From G965279355 sp965279355 (GTDB lineage Bacteria; Pseudomonadota; Alphaproteobacteria; CACIAM-22H2), in assembly GCA_965279355.1 (NCBI GenBank), contig OZ257155.1, positions 2,604,001 to 2,668,000 of the forward strand: a DNA stretch of 64,000 nucleotides, in the 5' to 3' direction. The notes beneath the pieces are model-generated. The model ran no database searches, had not been told where the DNA came from, and saw only the letters and a list, made by a program, of their open reading frames with translations. The first letter of the stretch is position 1; the number at the start of each line of letters is the position of its first letter. This document shows, piece after piece, positions 1-8,223 of this stretch. The translations under genes were made by a program, and so were the position numbers.

Positions 1-912
1 GGTCATCAGCACCCGGTCCCATGGCGGCTCGCCGCGAAAGCGATGCTGGATAAAATCGACGAACAGTTTCACCTTCAGGCTGTAGCGATGGGTGGCCGGA
101 TAGACCGCAGTCAGCCAGTAAGACGAGAGGCGATAGCCGTAAAGGGCCGGCGTCAATCTTCCGGTAAGGATATCGTCTGATGCCGCGATGGTCGGGATGC
201 ATACGACCGCAGCGTGAGCCAATGCGTGTTCGCGTAGCAAGTGAACGCTGTTCGTCCGCAGGTGCGGGTGGAGGTCGATATTCACTTTCCGCTTGCCGCG
301 CAGGAACTGCCAATGATCGCCGGTGGGGTAACGGTCGTAGACGCCGAGACGATGGCGCATCAGCTCCTCGGGCCGGCGCGGCATGCCATGGCGCTCGATA
401 TATTCGGGAGAGGCGAGGAAGAGCCGACGGATCGGAAAAACGCGCCGGGCGATCAGCACGTCCGAGGCGGGCTCGAAAATCTGCAACGCCACGTCAACGC
501 CCTCCTCCACCGGATCGATGACGCGATCGTTGACGACGATGTCGAGCATGATGTCGGGGAAGCGGTCCTGATATTCGTGCAGGACTCGCGACAGATGGCC
601 GAGTGCGAAACCGGGCAGCACGTGCAGTTTGAGGGCGCCAACGGGCGAGCTTTTTAACTCCCGCATCTGATCGGTCAGCCCATCGAGCTTGGCGACAAGG
701 TCGGCGCACTCCTTGTAGTAGGCGGCGCCGATTTCCGACAGTTTCACCGACCGCGTGGTGCGATGGAACAGCGGCGCATCGATGAATTCCTCGAGTTGTT
801 TCACGCGCGTCGTCACGACGGAATTAGCGACACCGAGCTGGCGCGCTGCGTCGGCAAAGCTCTGCTTTTCGGCAACTCGCACGAAGGCCTGAATACTCAG
901 AAAACGGTCCAT
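1..912 (-). CDS. LysR-family transcriptional regulator (3' end cut by window edge)
   Basis: A LysR-type DNA-binding regulator that reads from 912 toward the left edge and is still open there. The 304 codons present are about a full LysR protein, so only the last few residues should be missing. The start reads MDRFLSIQAFVRVAEKQSF, the usual winged-helix opening; the N-terminal 60 residues contain the helix-turn-helix and the FHRTTRSVKLSE wing, followed by a substrate-binding domain. It is divergent from a decayed MetE-like gene beginning 55 bp away. LysR proteins often control the divergent neighbour, so its target may be the dead gene. The effector is unknown. Confidence 0.9.
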   Translation of the reverse strand, partial: MDRFLSIQAFVRVAEKQSFADAARQLGVANSVVTTRVKQLEEFIDAPLFHRTTRSVKLSEIGAAYYKECADLVAKLDGLTDQMRELKSSPVGALKLHVLPGFALGHLSRVLHEYQDRFPDIMLDIVVNDRVIDPVEEGVDVALQIFEPASDVLIARRVFPIRRLFLASPEYIERHGMPRRPEELMRHRLGVYDRYPTGDHWQFLRGKRKVNIDLHPHLRTNSVHLLREHALAHAAVVCIPTIAASDDILTGRLTPALYGYRLSSYWLTAVYPATHRYSLKVKLFVDFIQHRFRGEPPWDRVLMT

Positions 913-966
913 CTGCCCCTCCTGCCGACTTGGATTTAGCCGCCTTCGACAGATCGGCGTCAAGGC

Positions 967-1600
967 ATGGCGATCGGGCCGTCCCCATTCGCGGACAGCA
1001 TTCAATTGCGCTGCAGAATTCCGGCAAACATCGCGAAGGTAATAGGGAAAAGAAGTCTCCGGCAATCCTGCAGTGGAGATGATTTGGATGTGCTTCGTGA
1101 AATTGAGGTGCTCTGCAAGGAGATCCCGCACGCCGACTTGTGCATCCAATGGGATTATTGCATCGAAATGCTGCAGTTCGACGGCTGGACAGGCCTGCCC
1201 GCGCCGAAAGACATGGTCCGCGCGTTCAGTGAGCGGCTGGAACGCATAAGCCCCATCATTCCGGCAGAGGTGGAACTCGACTTCCATCATTGCTACGGCG
1301 ACCTGGACGGCAAACATTACATAGAGCCGCGCGATAGCTCAAAAATGGTGGAGCTCGCCAAGCTGATCCTGGATCGAACTCCGCGGCGTGTGAACTACAT
1401 CCACATGCCTGTGCCGATCAGCCGCAAAGACGAGGAGTTCTACGCTCCGCTCAAGGAACTCAAAGGGCATCCGGCAACGGAGTTTTATCTTGGCCTTGTT
1501 CACGCGGCCGATGGCGTTGAGGGAACTCGCAAACGGATGGAGATTGCGCGCAAATATCTCCCCGGGTTTGGGATCGCGAGCGAGAGCGGGATGGCGCGCG
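967..1600 (+). pseudogene. Truncated MetE/UROD-superfamily protein
   Basis: Translation from about 1075 resembles the cobalamin-independent methionine synthase-like (MetE/UROD barrel) family: ADLCIQWDYCIEMLQFDG, then a zinc-site-like FHHCYGD, then YLGLVHAADG and FGIASESG. In the family the last motif normally carries a cysteine (GIASECG type); here it is serine. Homology ends at about 1597, where the frame runs into unrelated sequence overlapping a recombinase tail in another frame. The N-terminal part is also poorly conserved and looks shortened. Two intact relatives lie at 10991-13080. I read this as a dead fragment left after an integration or deletion. Confidence 0.6.
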
Positions 1601-1870
1601 GCCGCCTTGATCAAGGCTGTCGCCCGCGCCCATGTTTGGAGGGACCTCCTGCTAACCGGCAAGGCAAAAAGCATTCGGCATCTGGCCGGGGACGCGGACG
1701 TAAGCCCCAGGTACCTGCACACGATCAGGAACCTGCTCCATCTCTCACCGTCGGTGGTGCAGATGATTGTCGAAGGTCGGCAGCCACCTGATCTGACGCT
1801 CGATGAGCTGGTCGCCGATCTGCCTTTCGACTGGCAAGCCCAGGAACGGCGCTTCGGGCTGACCGCCTAA
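1598..1870 (+). pseudogene. C-terminal remnant of a large serine recombinase
   Basis: In a frame different from the MetE-like remnant, the peptide from about 1598 (ALIKAVARAHVWRDLLLTGK ... DADVSPRYL ... LSPSVVQMIVEGRQPPDLT ... PFDWQAQERRFG) matches the C-terminal helix-turn-helix tail of resolvase/invertase-type recombinases carried by phages and islands. The tail family typically has 'VSxRYVxRLLxLAFLxPDI' followed by 'GRQPxxLT' and 'LPxxWxxQRRxLG'. The catalytic serine domain and middle domain are absent. It sits about 250 bp from the 3' end of tRNA-Ser, suggesting a decayed integrated element. No matching attachment repeat was found. Confidence 0.6.
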
Positions 1871-2118
1871 CAATCAATTTGAAGTAAATGCATTGCGCCC
1901 ACGCAATCGCGTGCGTCCTCGCCGGCTCGGCCCCCACCTTCGTGACGCACGAAGGGAACCACCAAAACTAAGCCGGAGAAAAAGGGGCTGGATCGGCAGC
2001 CAAAGCGCCGATCGACAGCTCTATCCTTGGCTCGCGTCTCCAAGAACGCCGCGATATGCGCGGGAAACTGCGGCTTTCTCCGGCTGGTCAACGGAGCCGC
2101 GGAGAACGCGAGACTAGT

Positions 2119-2208
2119 TGGCGGACAGGGCGGGATTCGAACCCGCGATACGCTTTCACGTATACACACTTTCCAGGCGTGCGCCTTAAACCACTCGGCC
2201 ACCTGTCC
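2119..2208 (-). tRNA. tRNA-Ser (anticodon GGA)
   Basis: On the minus strand the acceptor stem GGACAGG (2208-2202) pairs with CCTGTCC (2129-2123), followed by discriminator G and an encoded CCA (2121-2119). The anticodon loop CTGGAAA sits between CACGC and GTGTG, giving anticodon GGA. The long variable arm (GTATACGTGAAAGCGTAT region) is typical of serine tRNAs, and the T arm GGGTTCGAATCCC is canonical. It decodes UCC. Confidence 0.97.
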
Positions 2209-2397
2209 TGCGAAGAGGGCGCACCATATCAGTGCACCGGCCGCTCGCCAACCGCTGCAGTTGAGGTTTTTTCCTTCCGGTACAGGGCTCTGGAGCGCGG
2301 CCTCGACGGTTGTTAGACTGCCTCATACAGCCGCCGAATGAGTGGATTCGGCTGCCGGTATCGTGTCCTGGGGACCCCGTCCGGGGATTGGGGAGAC

Positions 2398-2715
2398 ATG
2401 GTCGGGCGAGCGATAGCTTGGATTTTTCTGGTTCTGGCGCTCGTGGCAGCAGGCCGCGACGGCCTGCTGTTCCTTGAAACGGGTACCTACGCGCCATCCA
2501 GCCTGGGCAGTCTTTGGTATCAGCTCGATCGCGGCTCGCTGGACTTCACCCAAAACGCCATCGAGCGTTATCTCCACCCGGCTTTATGGCATTCCGGACT
2601 TTATCCGCTTCTGAACTGGCCGGCCTGGGCTGTGCTGGGTGTTGTGGCGATCCTGCTCGGCCTGCTCTTCAGCCGCCGAAACCGCCGCAAATGGCGGAGC
2701 GGCTCACTCGGCTAG
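2398..2715 (+). CDS. Small two-helix membrane protein of unknown function
   Basis: A 105-residue protein beginning MVGRAIAWIFLVLALVAAGR. An upstream in-frame ATG at 2338 exists, but GGGGAG just before 2398 favours the internal start. Hydrophobic segments lie near residues 5-20 and 75-95, and the C-terminus is basic (SRRNRRKWR), so the tail is probably cytoplasmic. No catalytic motif is visible. It ends 1 bp before the lepA stop on the other strand, so the two genes are convergent without room for a terminator. Function unknown. Confidence 0.7.
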   Translation: MVGRAIAWIFLVLALVAAGRDGLLFLETGTYAPSSLGSLWYQLDRGSLDFTQNAIERYLHPALWHSGLYPLLNWPAWAVLGVVAILLGLLFSRRNRRKWRSGSLG

Positions 2716-2716
2716 A

Positions 2717-4558
2717 TCAGTCGTCGCGCGACCGGAGCGCCGCGAGGAACGCCGACTGCGGAATGTCGACCTGGCCGAACTGGCGCATCCGCTTCTTGCC
2801 CTCTTTCTGCTTGTCCAGGAGCTTCTTCTTGCGGCTGATGTCACCGCCGTAGCACTTCGCGGTGACGTCCTTGCGCAGCGCCGAGATCGTCTCGCGCGCG
2901 ACAATCTTGCCGCCGATCGCCGCCTGCACCGCGATCTTGAACAACTGCTGCGGGATCAGTTCCTTGAGCTTGATGCACAGGGTACGGCCACGGCTTTCCG
3001 CCTTGGCGCGGTGCACCATCATCGAGAGCGCGTCGACCGGCTCGGCATTGACCAGGATCGACAGCTTGACGACATCGCCTTCCAGGTACTCTTCGATCTG
3101 GTAATCGAAGCTCGCATAGCCGCGACTGACCGACTTCAGGCGGTCGTAGAAATCGAAGACGACTTCGTTGAGCGGCAGCTTGTAGACCAGCATCGCGCGC
3201 GAACCGGCATAGGTCAAATTTTCCTGCACGCCGCGGCGGTCTTCGCACAGCTTGAGCACGGACCCCAGAAACTCGTCGGGCACCAGGATCGTCGCCTTGA
3301 TCCACGGCTCCTCGATATGATCGATGCGGACCTGATCGGGCATGTCGACCGGGTTGTACAATTCCATCACCTCACCATTGGTGAGATGGACCTTGTAGAC
3401 AACCGACGGCGCCGTCGCGATCAGGTCGAGATCGAATTCGCGTTCCAGACGTTCCTGGATGATCTCGAGATGCAGCAGACCGAGGAAGCCGCAGCGAAAA
3501 CCGAAGCCAAGGGCCGCCGATGATTCCGGCTCGTAGACGAAGCTGGCATCGTTGAGATGCAGCTTGCCCAGACTCTCGCGCAATTTCTCGAATTCTGCCG
3601 CATCAACCGGGAACAAGCCGCAGAACACGACCGGCAGGCTGGGCTTGAAGCCCGGCAGCGCTTCAGCCGCGAGGCGCTTTTCTTCGGTGATCGTGTCACC
3701 GACGCTGCAGTCCGCGACGCTCTTGATCGCCGCTGTGATGAAGCCAACCTCTCCCGGGCCAAGCGAACTGATATCCTCGGGCTTGGGCGTAAAGACGCCG
3801 ACGCGCTCGACTTCATGCGTCACGCCGGCCGCCATCATGCGGATCTTCAGACCCCTGGTGAGCCTGCCGTCCTTCACGCGCACCAGAACAATGACGCCGA
3901 GATACGGGTCGTACCAGGAATCGACCAGCAGCGCCTTAAGCGGCGCCGTCTCGTCGCCTTTGGGCGGAGGCATCCGTGTCACGACCGCTTCAAGCACGTC
4001 CTCGATACCGATGCCGGTCTTCGCGGAGGCCAGCACGGCGTCGGAGGCATCGATGCCGATCACGTCCTCGATCTGCTGCCTGACACGCTCGGGATCGGCC
4101 GCCGGCAGATCGACCTTGTTCAGGACCGGGACGATTTCATGGTTCGACTCAATCGCCTGATAGACGTTGGCCAGGGTCTGCGCTTCCACACCCTGGCTGG
4201 CATCGACGACCAGGATCGAGCCCTCGCACGCGGCAAGGCTGCGGCTCACTTCGTAGGCGAAGTCGACATGGCCTGGCGTGTCCATCAGGTTCAGGACGTA
4301 TGTCTTGCCGTCCTTCGCCTTGTATTTGAGCCGGACCGTCTGCGCCTTGATGGTAATACCGCGCTCGCGCTCGATATCCATGGAATCCAGCATCTGCTCG
4401 CGCATGTCGCGGTCCTCAACCCCGCCACAGCGCTGGATCAGACGGTCGGCAAGCGTGGATTTGCCGTGGTCGATATGGGCAATGATCGCGAAATTGCGGA
4501 TGGCGGCGAGGTCGGTCACGTCGGGAGTCGCGAAAGGTTCGGGGAAGGGGCGCACCAT
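2717..4558 (-). CDS. lepA: Elongation factor 4 (LepA) GTPase
   Basis: LepA/EF4 is a ribosome-associated translational GTPase that back-translocates or rescues stalled ribosomes. The 613-residue product has the G1 loop AHIDHGKST near residues 27-35, G3 DTPGH, G4 NKVD, and the LepA-specific C-terminal domain ending with KEGKKRMRQFGQVDIPQSAF. Length is normal (about 600). An upstream TTG at 4582 is in frame, but the ATG at 4558 is preferred. A short N-terminal extension (about 16 residues before the usual MTDLAAIRNF-like start) is present. It is convergent with a small membrane protein gene. Confidence 0.97.
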   Translation of the reverse strand: MVRPFPEPFATPDVTDLAAIRNFAIIAHIDHGKSTLADRLIQRCGGVEDRDMREQMLDSMDIERERGITIKAQTVRLKYKAKDGKTYVLNLMDTPGHVDFAYEVSRSLAACEGSILVVDASQGVEAQTLANVYQAIESNHEIVPVLNKVDLPAADPERVRQQIEDVIGIDASDAVLASAKTGIGIEDVLEAVVTRMPPPKGDETAPLKALLVDSWYDPYLGVIVLVRVKDGRLTRGLKIRMMAAGVTHEVERVGVFTPKPEDISSLGPGEVGFITAAIKSVADCSVGDTITEEKRLAAEALPGFKPSLPVVFCGLFPVDAAEFEKLRESLGKLHLNDASFVYEPESSAALGFGFRCGFLGLLHLEIIQERLEREFDLDLIATAPSVVYKVHLTNGEVMELYNPVDMPDQVRIDHIEEPWIKATILVPDEFLGSVLKLCEDRRGVQENLTYAGSRAMLVYKLPLNEVVFDFYDRLKSVSRGYASFDYQIEEYLEGDVVKLSILVNAEPVDALSMMVHRAKAESRGRTLCIKLKELIPQQLFKIAVQAAIGGKIVARETISALRKDVTAKCYGGDISRKKKLLDKQKEGKKRMRQFGQVDIPQSAFLAALRSRDD

Positions 4559-4797
4559 AGGGGTCGGCCCCCCATTACGCAACCTTGGCTACGCGCGATG
4601 ACCGACGTTGATCCGATAGCGCTAAATCAATGCTTTTAATCATAAAATAGCCAGTCGCCTGTGCCCTCCGGCAAGCCATCCACAGCGTCATGGAACTTCT
4701 CGCGGGGATCGGGGAACCCGGGCCGGAAAGCGATGTTTATAGGCTGGCCCGGTTTGTCCGGAGGTGGCCCTCCGGCCGGGGGAAATGGGTGCTCAAA

Positions 4798-5001
4798 ATG
4801 AGCGGTGATGCACAGCTCTACAAGACAGCCTGGGGACTGATGAAGCGCCACGGCACGGACGGCGCCATCGAGTTCTGCCGCGAACGTGTCGAGGAAATGA
4901 CGCGCGAACACAACCGCGAGGGTGTACTCGCATGGCGCAGTGTCCAGTCCTGCATCCAGGAACTCGACCGCAAGCCGGCCCCTGGTGAGCGCCTCAACTA
5001 A
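4798..5001 (+). CDS. Small hypothetical protein, DUF6961-like
   Basis: A 67-residue soluble protein starting MSGDAQLYKTAWGLMKRHG. The pattern of an N-terminal 'A..L..RHG.DA', a central REHNREGVLAWRSV and a final 'I.EL' resembles short alphaproteobacterial helical proteins of the DUF6961 type, which have no known role. The start at 4798 follows a purine-rich GGGGGAAA; a longer in-frame start at 4690 would add low-complexity sequence and is less convincing. It is convergent with pgk, 21 bp away. Confidence 0.55.
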   Translation: MSGDAQLYKTAWGLMKRHGTDGAIEFCRERVEEMTREHNREGVLAWRSVQSCIQELDRKPAPGERLN

Positions 5002-5022
5002 CCTCCAGTCATCGATCGAAGG

Positions 5023-6216
5023 TCAGCGCATCAGCGCCGCGACACCGGGCAGCGTCTTGCCCTCGAGCCATTCAAGGAACGCGCCGCCCGCCGTGGAAAC
5101 ATAGGAGAATTTTTCCTCAACCCCGGCATGCGCGAGCGCAGCCACCGTGTCGCCGCCACCAGCCACCGACAGCAGCGAACCCTTCTTGGTCAGGTCAGCC
5201 GCAGCGCGCGCCACCGCCACCGTGCCCTTGTCGAACGGCGGGAATTCGAACGCGCCCAGCGGGCCGTTCCACACCAGCGTGCGGCAGGCGGCAACCGCAT
5301 CGATCGTTTCCTTGATCGATTGCGGACCGACATCGAGGATCATCTCATCCGCCGGCACGCGCCCGATCGGCACCGTCTTTGCGGCATTGCCCGCGGTCAG
5401 CGCCGGAGCCACGACTGCGTCGACCGGCAGGATGATCCGCTTCTTCGAGGCTTCTGCCTCGGCCATGATGCGGCGCGCCGTATCGGCCATCTCGCGTTCC
5501 GACAGTGACTTGCCGACGGCCACGCCCTTCGCATGCAGGAACGTGTTGGCCATGCCGCCGCCGATCACCAGGACATCGACGCGCTGCACGAGATTGCCGA
5601 GCAGCTCCAGCTTGGTGGAGACCTTGGCGCCGCCGACGACCGCCGCCAGCGGGCGCTGCGGGGTGTCCAGCGCCTTGCCCAATGCTTCGAGTTCCGCCTG
5701 CATCAGACGGCCGGCCGCCGATGGCAGCAGACGCGCGATCGCTTCGGTCGAGGCGTGAGCGCGATGCGCGGATGAGAACGCGTCGTTGATATAGAGATCG
5801 CCCAGCGCGGCGAGCTTCTTTGCAAAGGCCTGGTCGTTCTTTTCCTCCTCCGCATGGAAGCGCAGGTTTTCGAGCAGCAGGATCTCGCCGTTCTTGAGCG
5901 CGGCCACCGCCTTCTCCGCCGACGGACCGACGCAGTCGTCGGCAAACGCCACCGGCTTGCCCAGCGCCTGCCCCAGCGCTTCGGCGAGCGGCGCCAGCGA
6001 CATCGAAGGATCGCGCTTTCCCTTCGGACGACCGAAATGTGAGGTCAGGATGACCTTCGCGCCTTTGTCCGCGAGCTCGCGGATCGTCGGGACCAGCCGC
6101 TCGATGCGGGTTGCATCGGTCACCTTGCCATCCTTCATCGGCACGTTGAGGTCGACCCGGACAAGGGTCCGTTTTCCGGTCACCGCGGTGTCATCGAGCG
6201 TGGCAAAACCCGCCAT
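5023..6216 (-). CDS. pgk: Phosphoglycerate kinase
   Basis: Catalyses 1,3-bisphosphoglycerate plus ADP to 3-phosphoglycerate plus ATP in glycolysis and the reverse in gluconeogenesis; cytoplasmic. The 397-residue product has the N-terminal substrate motif RVDLNVP, the HFGRPKG loop, the KVSTKLELL segment and the C-terminal nucleotide-binding AGGGDTVAAL. The ATG at 6216 (MAGFATLDD) is chosen because GGAG lies about 9 nt upstream; an earlier start at 6237 is possible. It stands alone: no gap gene is adjacent. It is divergent from the cold-shock gene across about 210 bp. Confidence 0.98.
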   Translation of the reverse strand: MAGFATLDDTAVTGKRTLVRVDLNVPMKDGKVTDATRIERLVPTIRELADKGAKVILTSHFGRPKGKRDPSMSLAPLAEALGQALGKPVAFADDCVGPSAEKAVAALKNGEILLLENLRFHAEEEKNDQAFAKKLAALGDLYINDAFSSAHRAHASTEAIARLLPSAAGRLMQAELEALGKALDTPQRPLAAVVGGAKVSTKLELLGNLVQRVDVLVIGGGMANTFLHAKGVAVGKSLSEREMADTARRIMAEAEASKKRIILPVDAVVAPALTAGNAAKTVPIGRVPADEMILDVGPQSIKETIDAVAACRTLVWNGPLGAFEFPPFDKGTVAVARAAADLTKKGSLLSVAGGGDTVAALAHAGVEEKFSYVSTAGGAFLEWLEGKTLPGVAALMR

Positions 6217-6426
6217 GTCCTTGTTCTCCGGCTGCAAAATCGAAAGGTCGCGGTATGGACCACGGGCCGGGTCCGGGACGCAAGAGCCAGAAAACGGCCA
6301 GCGCCCGACTCGGCGATTCTTGTGGAAAATTTGGTTTTCCCCTTGTCAAGAGGGTGCTAGGCTTTTGGGGTCCGTAAAAGGGCAAAAAAAAGCAAAAGCA
6401 AGACTTCGAACAGGAATAGGTGACTC

Positions 6427-6990
6427 ATGATGGCGTCGGGGGATGGCGCGGCTATTCGTGCCACCGTCAAATGGTTCAACACAGCTAAAGGGTTTGGGTT
6501 CGTTACACCGGCAGACGGTTCACCGGAAGCGTTCCTTCACCTCTCTGCGCTCAAGCAGGCGGGTTACGAGTCCGTCGGCGAAGGCGCAGGCATGGTGGTC
6601 GAGATCGGTCAAAGTCCCAAGGGACGTCAGGTCCTGCGGGTGGTCGAAGTCGACAACAGCATGGCGAGAGCACCGGCCCCGCGGCCGGCGCGACAAAACG
6701 GCCCGATGGCCGGCGGTCCGCCGGTCTCGCTCGAGGGTGCCGTCGATGTCGACGGGATCGTGAAGTGGTTCAGCTCGCTGAAGGGTTATGGCTTCGTGTC
6801 GCCAAACGACGGCGGCAAGGACGTCTTCGTTCACATCACGATTCTGCGCAATGCCGGGGCTGACTCGCTCATGCCCGGACAGAGCGTCCGGATGAAAGTG
6901 GTGACGACGCGCAAGGGACCCGAAGCGGTGACGGTCCAGATGACCGGCCCAACGCCGGCCGATCCGGATGGCACCGGCGCGTATCGCTGA
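6427..6990 (+). CDS. Protein with two cold-shock domains
   Basis: A 187-residue single-stranded nucleic-acid-binding protein with two cold-shock domains. The first (about residues 10-75) has VKWFNTAKGFGFV and FLHLS; the second (about 108-175) has VKWFSSLKGYGFVSP and VFVHIT, i.e. the RNP1 and RNP2 surfaces. The domains are joined by a proline/arginine-rich linker. Ordinary CspA proteins are about 70 residues with one domain; duplicated forms are common in alphaproteobacteria. AGGAATAGG precedes the start. It is followed 15 bp after the stop by a strong terminator. Likely role: RNA chaperone or transcription antitermination. Confidence 0.93.
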   Translation: MMASGDGAAIRATVKWFNTAKGFGFVTPADGSPEAFLHLSALKQAGYESVGEGAGMVVEIGQSPKGRQVLRVVEVDNSMARAPAPRPARQNGPMAGGPPVSLEGAVDVDGIVKWFSSLKGYGFVSPNDGGKDVFVHITILRNAGADSLMPGQSVRMKVVTTRKGPEAVTVQMTGPTPADPDGTGAYR

Positions 6991-7005
6991 GGCTAATCGT
7001 TGAAC

Positions 7006-7032
7006 CGGACGGGCGGCGACGCCCGTCCGTTT
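7006..7032. terminator. Intrinsic terminator between csp and rlmJ
   Basis: A 10-bp perfect stem CGGACGGGCG / CGCCCGTCCG closes a GCGA loop and is followed by TTT on the plus strand. It lies between two convergent genes and may act in both directions. Confidence 0.75.
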
Positions 7033-7057
7033 AGACTGTCAGGATTCTCGGCGGCGT

Positions 7058-7927
7058 TTACGCCGATGCCGATGCGGCGTCCTTCGACTGAAGCCAGGTC
7101 AGGCTGGCCCCGCCCCCGCGTTCCGATGTCAGGATTTTCGCCAACGCCGGCAACAACGCGTCCAGTTCCGTGTCGAGCTGCCACGGCGGGTTGACCAGCA
7201 CCAGGCCGCACCCATTCAGCCGGTCGGGATCGCCGGATTTCCGCAGCAGAAACTCCGCGACCAGAATCTGCGGAATGCCTGAAGCGCGCAGGTCATCGTA
7301 AAACGCCTCCACTGGCCCCCGCCCCTTGATGGGATACCAGACCAGATAGTGCCCGCCGGCCCAGCGGCGATAGGCCTGACGCAGACCACGCACCACCTGC
7401 TCGAACTCATTCGTCTTCTCAAACGGCGGATCGATGAGCACCAGGCCGCGCCGTTCCTTTGGCGGTAGAAAGGCCTTCAGCGCGGTGTAGCCATCGAGGT
7501 TGTGGACCTTGGCGCGCTTGTCGCCGGCGAACAGGCTGGCGAGCGTTTTCGCATCCTCAGGGTGCAGTTCCAGCAGCACCAGCCGATCCTGCGGCCGCAA
7601 CAGATCAAGCGAAAGTCTCGGGCTGCCGGGATACCAGCGCAGGGCCGGCACGCCCTTGTTCATAGCACGGACAAGCGACAGGTACGGTTTGATCCCGGCT
7701 GGCAACGACGACGCGTCTGCTTCCAGCAGTTTCGTGACACCTTGCCGAAACTCGCCCGTCTTCTGCGCCTGCACACCGGACAGATCGTAGCGACCAATCC
7801 CGGCATGCGTATCGATCACGCAGAAGGGCGTGTCCTTGCGCTTGAGACTTTGAACCAGCAGGACAAGGACTGCGTGTTTGACGACATCGGCGAAATTGCC
7901 GGCGTGGAAGGCGTGGCGGTAGTTCAT
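7058..7927 (-). CDS. rlmJ: 23S rRNA (adenine(2030)-N6)-methyltransferase RlmJ
   Basis: RlmJ (YhiR, DUF519) methylates N6 of A2030 in free 23S rRNA using S-adenosylmethionine. The 289-residue protein starts with the family signature MNYRHAFHAGNFADVVKHAV and carries IDTHAGIGRYDL (SAM-binding region) and the catalytic LIDPPFE motif (DPPY/F type). The ATG at 7927 is chosen; a GTG three codons upstream is also in frame. It ends 26 bp from a shared terminator with the cold-shock gene. It is the gene downstream of the candidate small RNA at 8008-8119. Confidence 0.96.
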   Translation of the reverse strand: MNYRHAFHAGNFADVVKHAVLVLLVQSLKRKDTPFCVIDTHAGIGRYDLSGVQAQKTGEFRQGVTKLLEADASSLPAGIKPYLSLVRAMNKGVPALRWYPGSPRLSLDLLRPQDRLVLLELHPEDAKTLASLFAGDKRAKVHNLDGYTALKAFLPPKERRGLVLIDPPFEKTNEFEQVVRGLRQAYRRWAGGHYLVWYPIKGRGPVEAFYDDLRASGIPQILVAEFLLRKSGDPDRLNGCGLVLVNPPWQLDTELDALLPALAKILTSERGGGASLTWLQSKDAASASA

Positions 7928-8003
7928 GGGCGCCACTCTACAACGCGCTACGTCCGAACTTCAGTGGCCTGAAGCCACGGCATCGGGCGGGGCGCAGCAA
8001 ACG

Positions 8004-8047
8004 GAAAAGATAAAAGAAAAGGGCGCCTTCCGAAGAAGGCGCCCTTT
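8004..8047 (-). terminator. Strong intrinsic terminator of the candidate sRNA
   Basis: A perfect 13-bp stem, AAAGGGCGCCTTC paired with GAAGGCGCCCTTT, surrounds a TTCG tetraloop on the minus strand and is followed by TCTTTTATCTTTT. No minus-strand protein gene lies immediately upstream, so it must end a short noncoding transcript or attenuate rlmJ. Confidence 0.8.
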
Positions 8048-8119
8048 GGCGGTATGGCCGTTGGGAGGCCGGACATAGCCGCCATAGGAGAGGGTCCAAG
8101 AAGGGACCGTGGACCCTGT
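8008..8119 (-). ncRNA. Candidate small regulatory RNA (three hairpins)
   Basis: On the minus strand, reading from about 8119, three consecutive hairpins are visible. The first is AGGGTCC/GGACCCT (8117-8111 with 8097-8091). The second is a long hairpin TGGCGG-TATG-GGCC with CCGCCA-CATA-GGCC (8084-8047), whose loop reads TCCCAAC in CCTCCCAAC. The third is a 13-bp GC-rich stem with a C(UUCG)G tetraloop ending in a U-rich tail. No reading frame is convincing. A promoter-like TTGTCA-17-TTGCAT lies just upstream. The pyrimidine-rich loop could pair with Shine-Dalgarno sequences. Alternatively this is an attenuated leader of rlmJ. I do not recognise a known family. Confidence 0.5.
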
Positions 8120-8123
8120 TTAA

Positions 8124-8174
8124 ATGCAAATGCATCGCAGTTGCATTGACAACGATCGGACTATCCCGCATTTT
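8124..8174. promoter_or_regulatory. Divergent promoters with a Fur-like palindrome
   Basis: ATGCAA-N11-TTGCAT (8124-8146) is an inverted repeat. The adjoining TTGACAA works as a -35 in both directions. On the plus strand TTGACA (8146-8151) is followed after 17 bp by a weak CATTTT (8169-8174). On the minus strand TTGTCA is followed after 17 bp by TTGCAT. The palindrome therefore fills the spacer of the minus promoter. TGCAA/TGCGAAT-type dyads are used by Fur-family repressors in alphaproteobacteria; assignment to Fur is inference. Confidence 0.4.
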
Positions 8175-8189
8175 CTCCAGAGATGCAAG

Positions 8190-8204
8190 TGCGAATTAAT
8201 CGCA
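8190..8204. promoter_or_regulatory. Second Fur-like dyad ahead of the 8224 gene
   Basis: TGCGA-ATTAA-TCGCA is a dyad 20 bp upstream of the GTG at 8224. It is close in form to the TGCGAATNATTCGCA-like boxes of alphaproteobacterial Fur. Together with the palindrome at 8124 it suggests iron or metal control of the divergent pair. Confidence 0.4.
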
Positions 8205-8223
8205 AAATCTAAAAGGGCGCCCC

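Noticed and set aside
1871..2118. Attachment-site duplication of the tRNA-Ser 3' end
   Set aside because: I found no second copy of the tRNA 3' sequence between the recombinase tail and the left edge of the window.
4636..4911. 91-codon minus-strand frame next to pgk
   Set aside because: It overlaps the better supported 67-residue plus-strand gene and has low-complexity proline runs.
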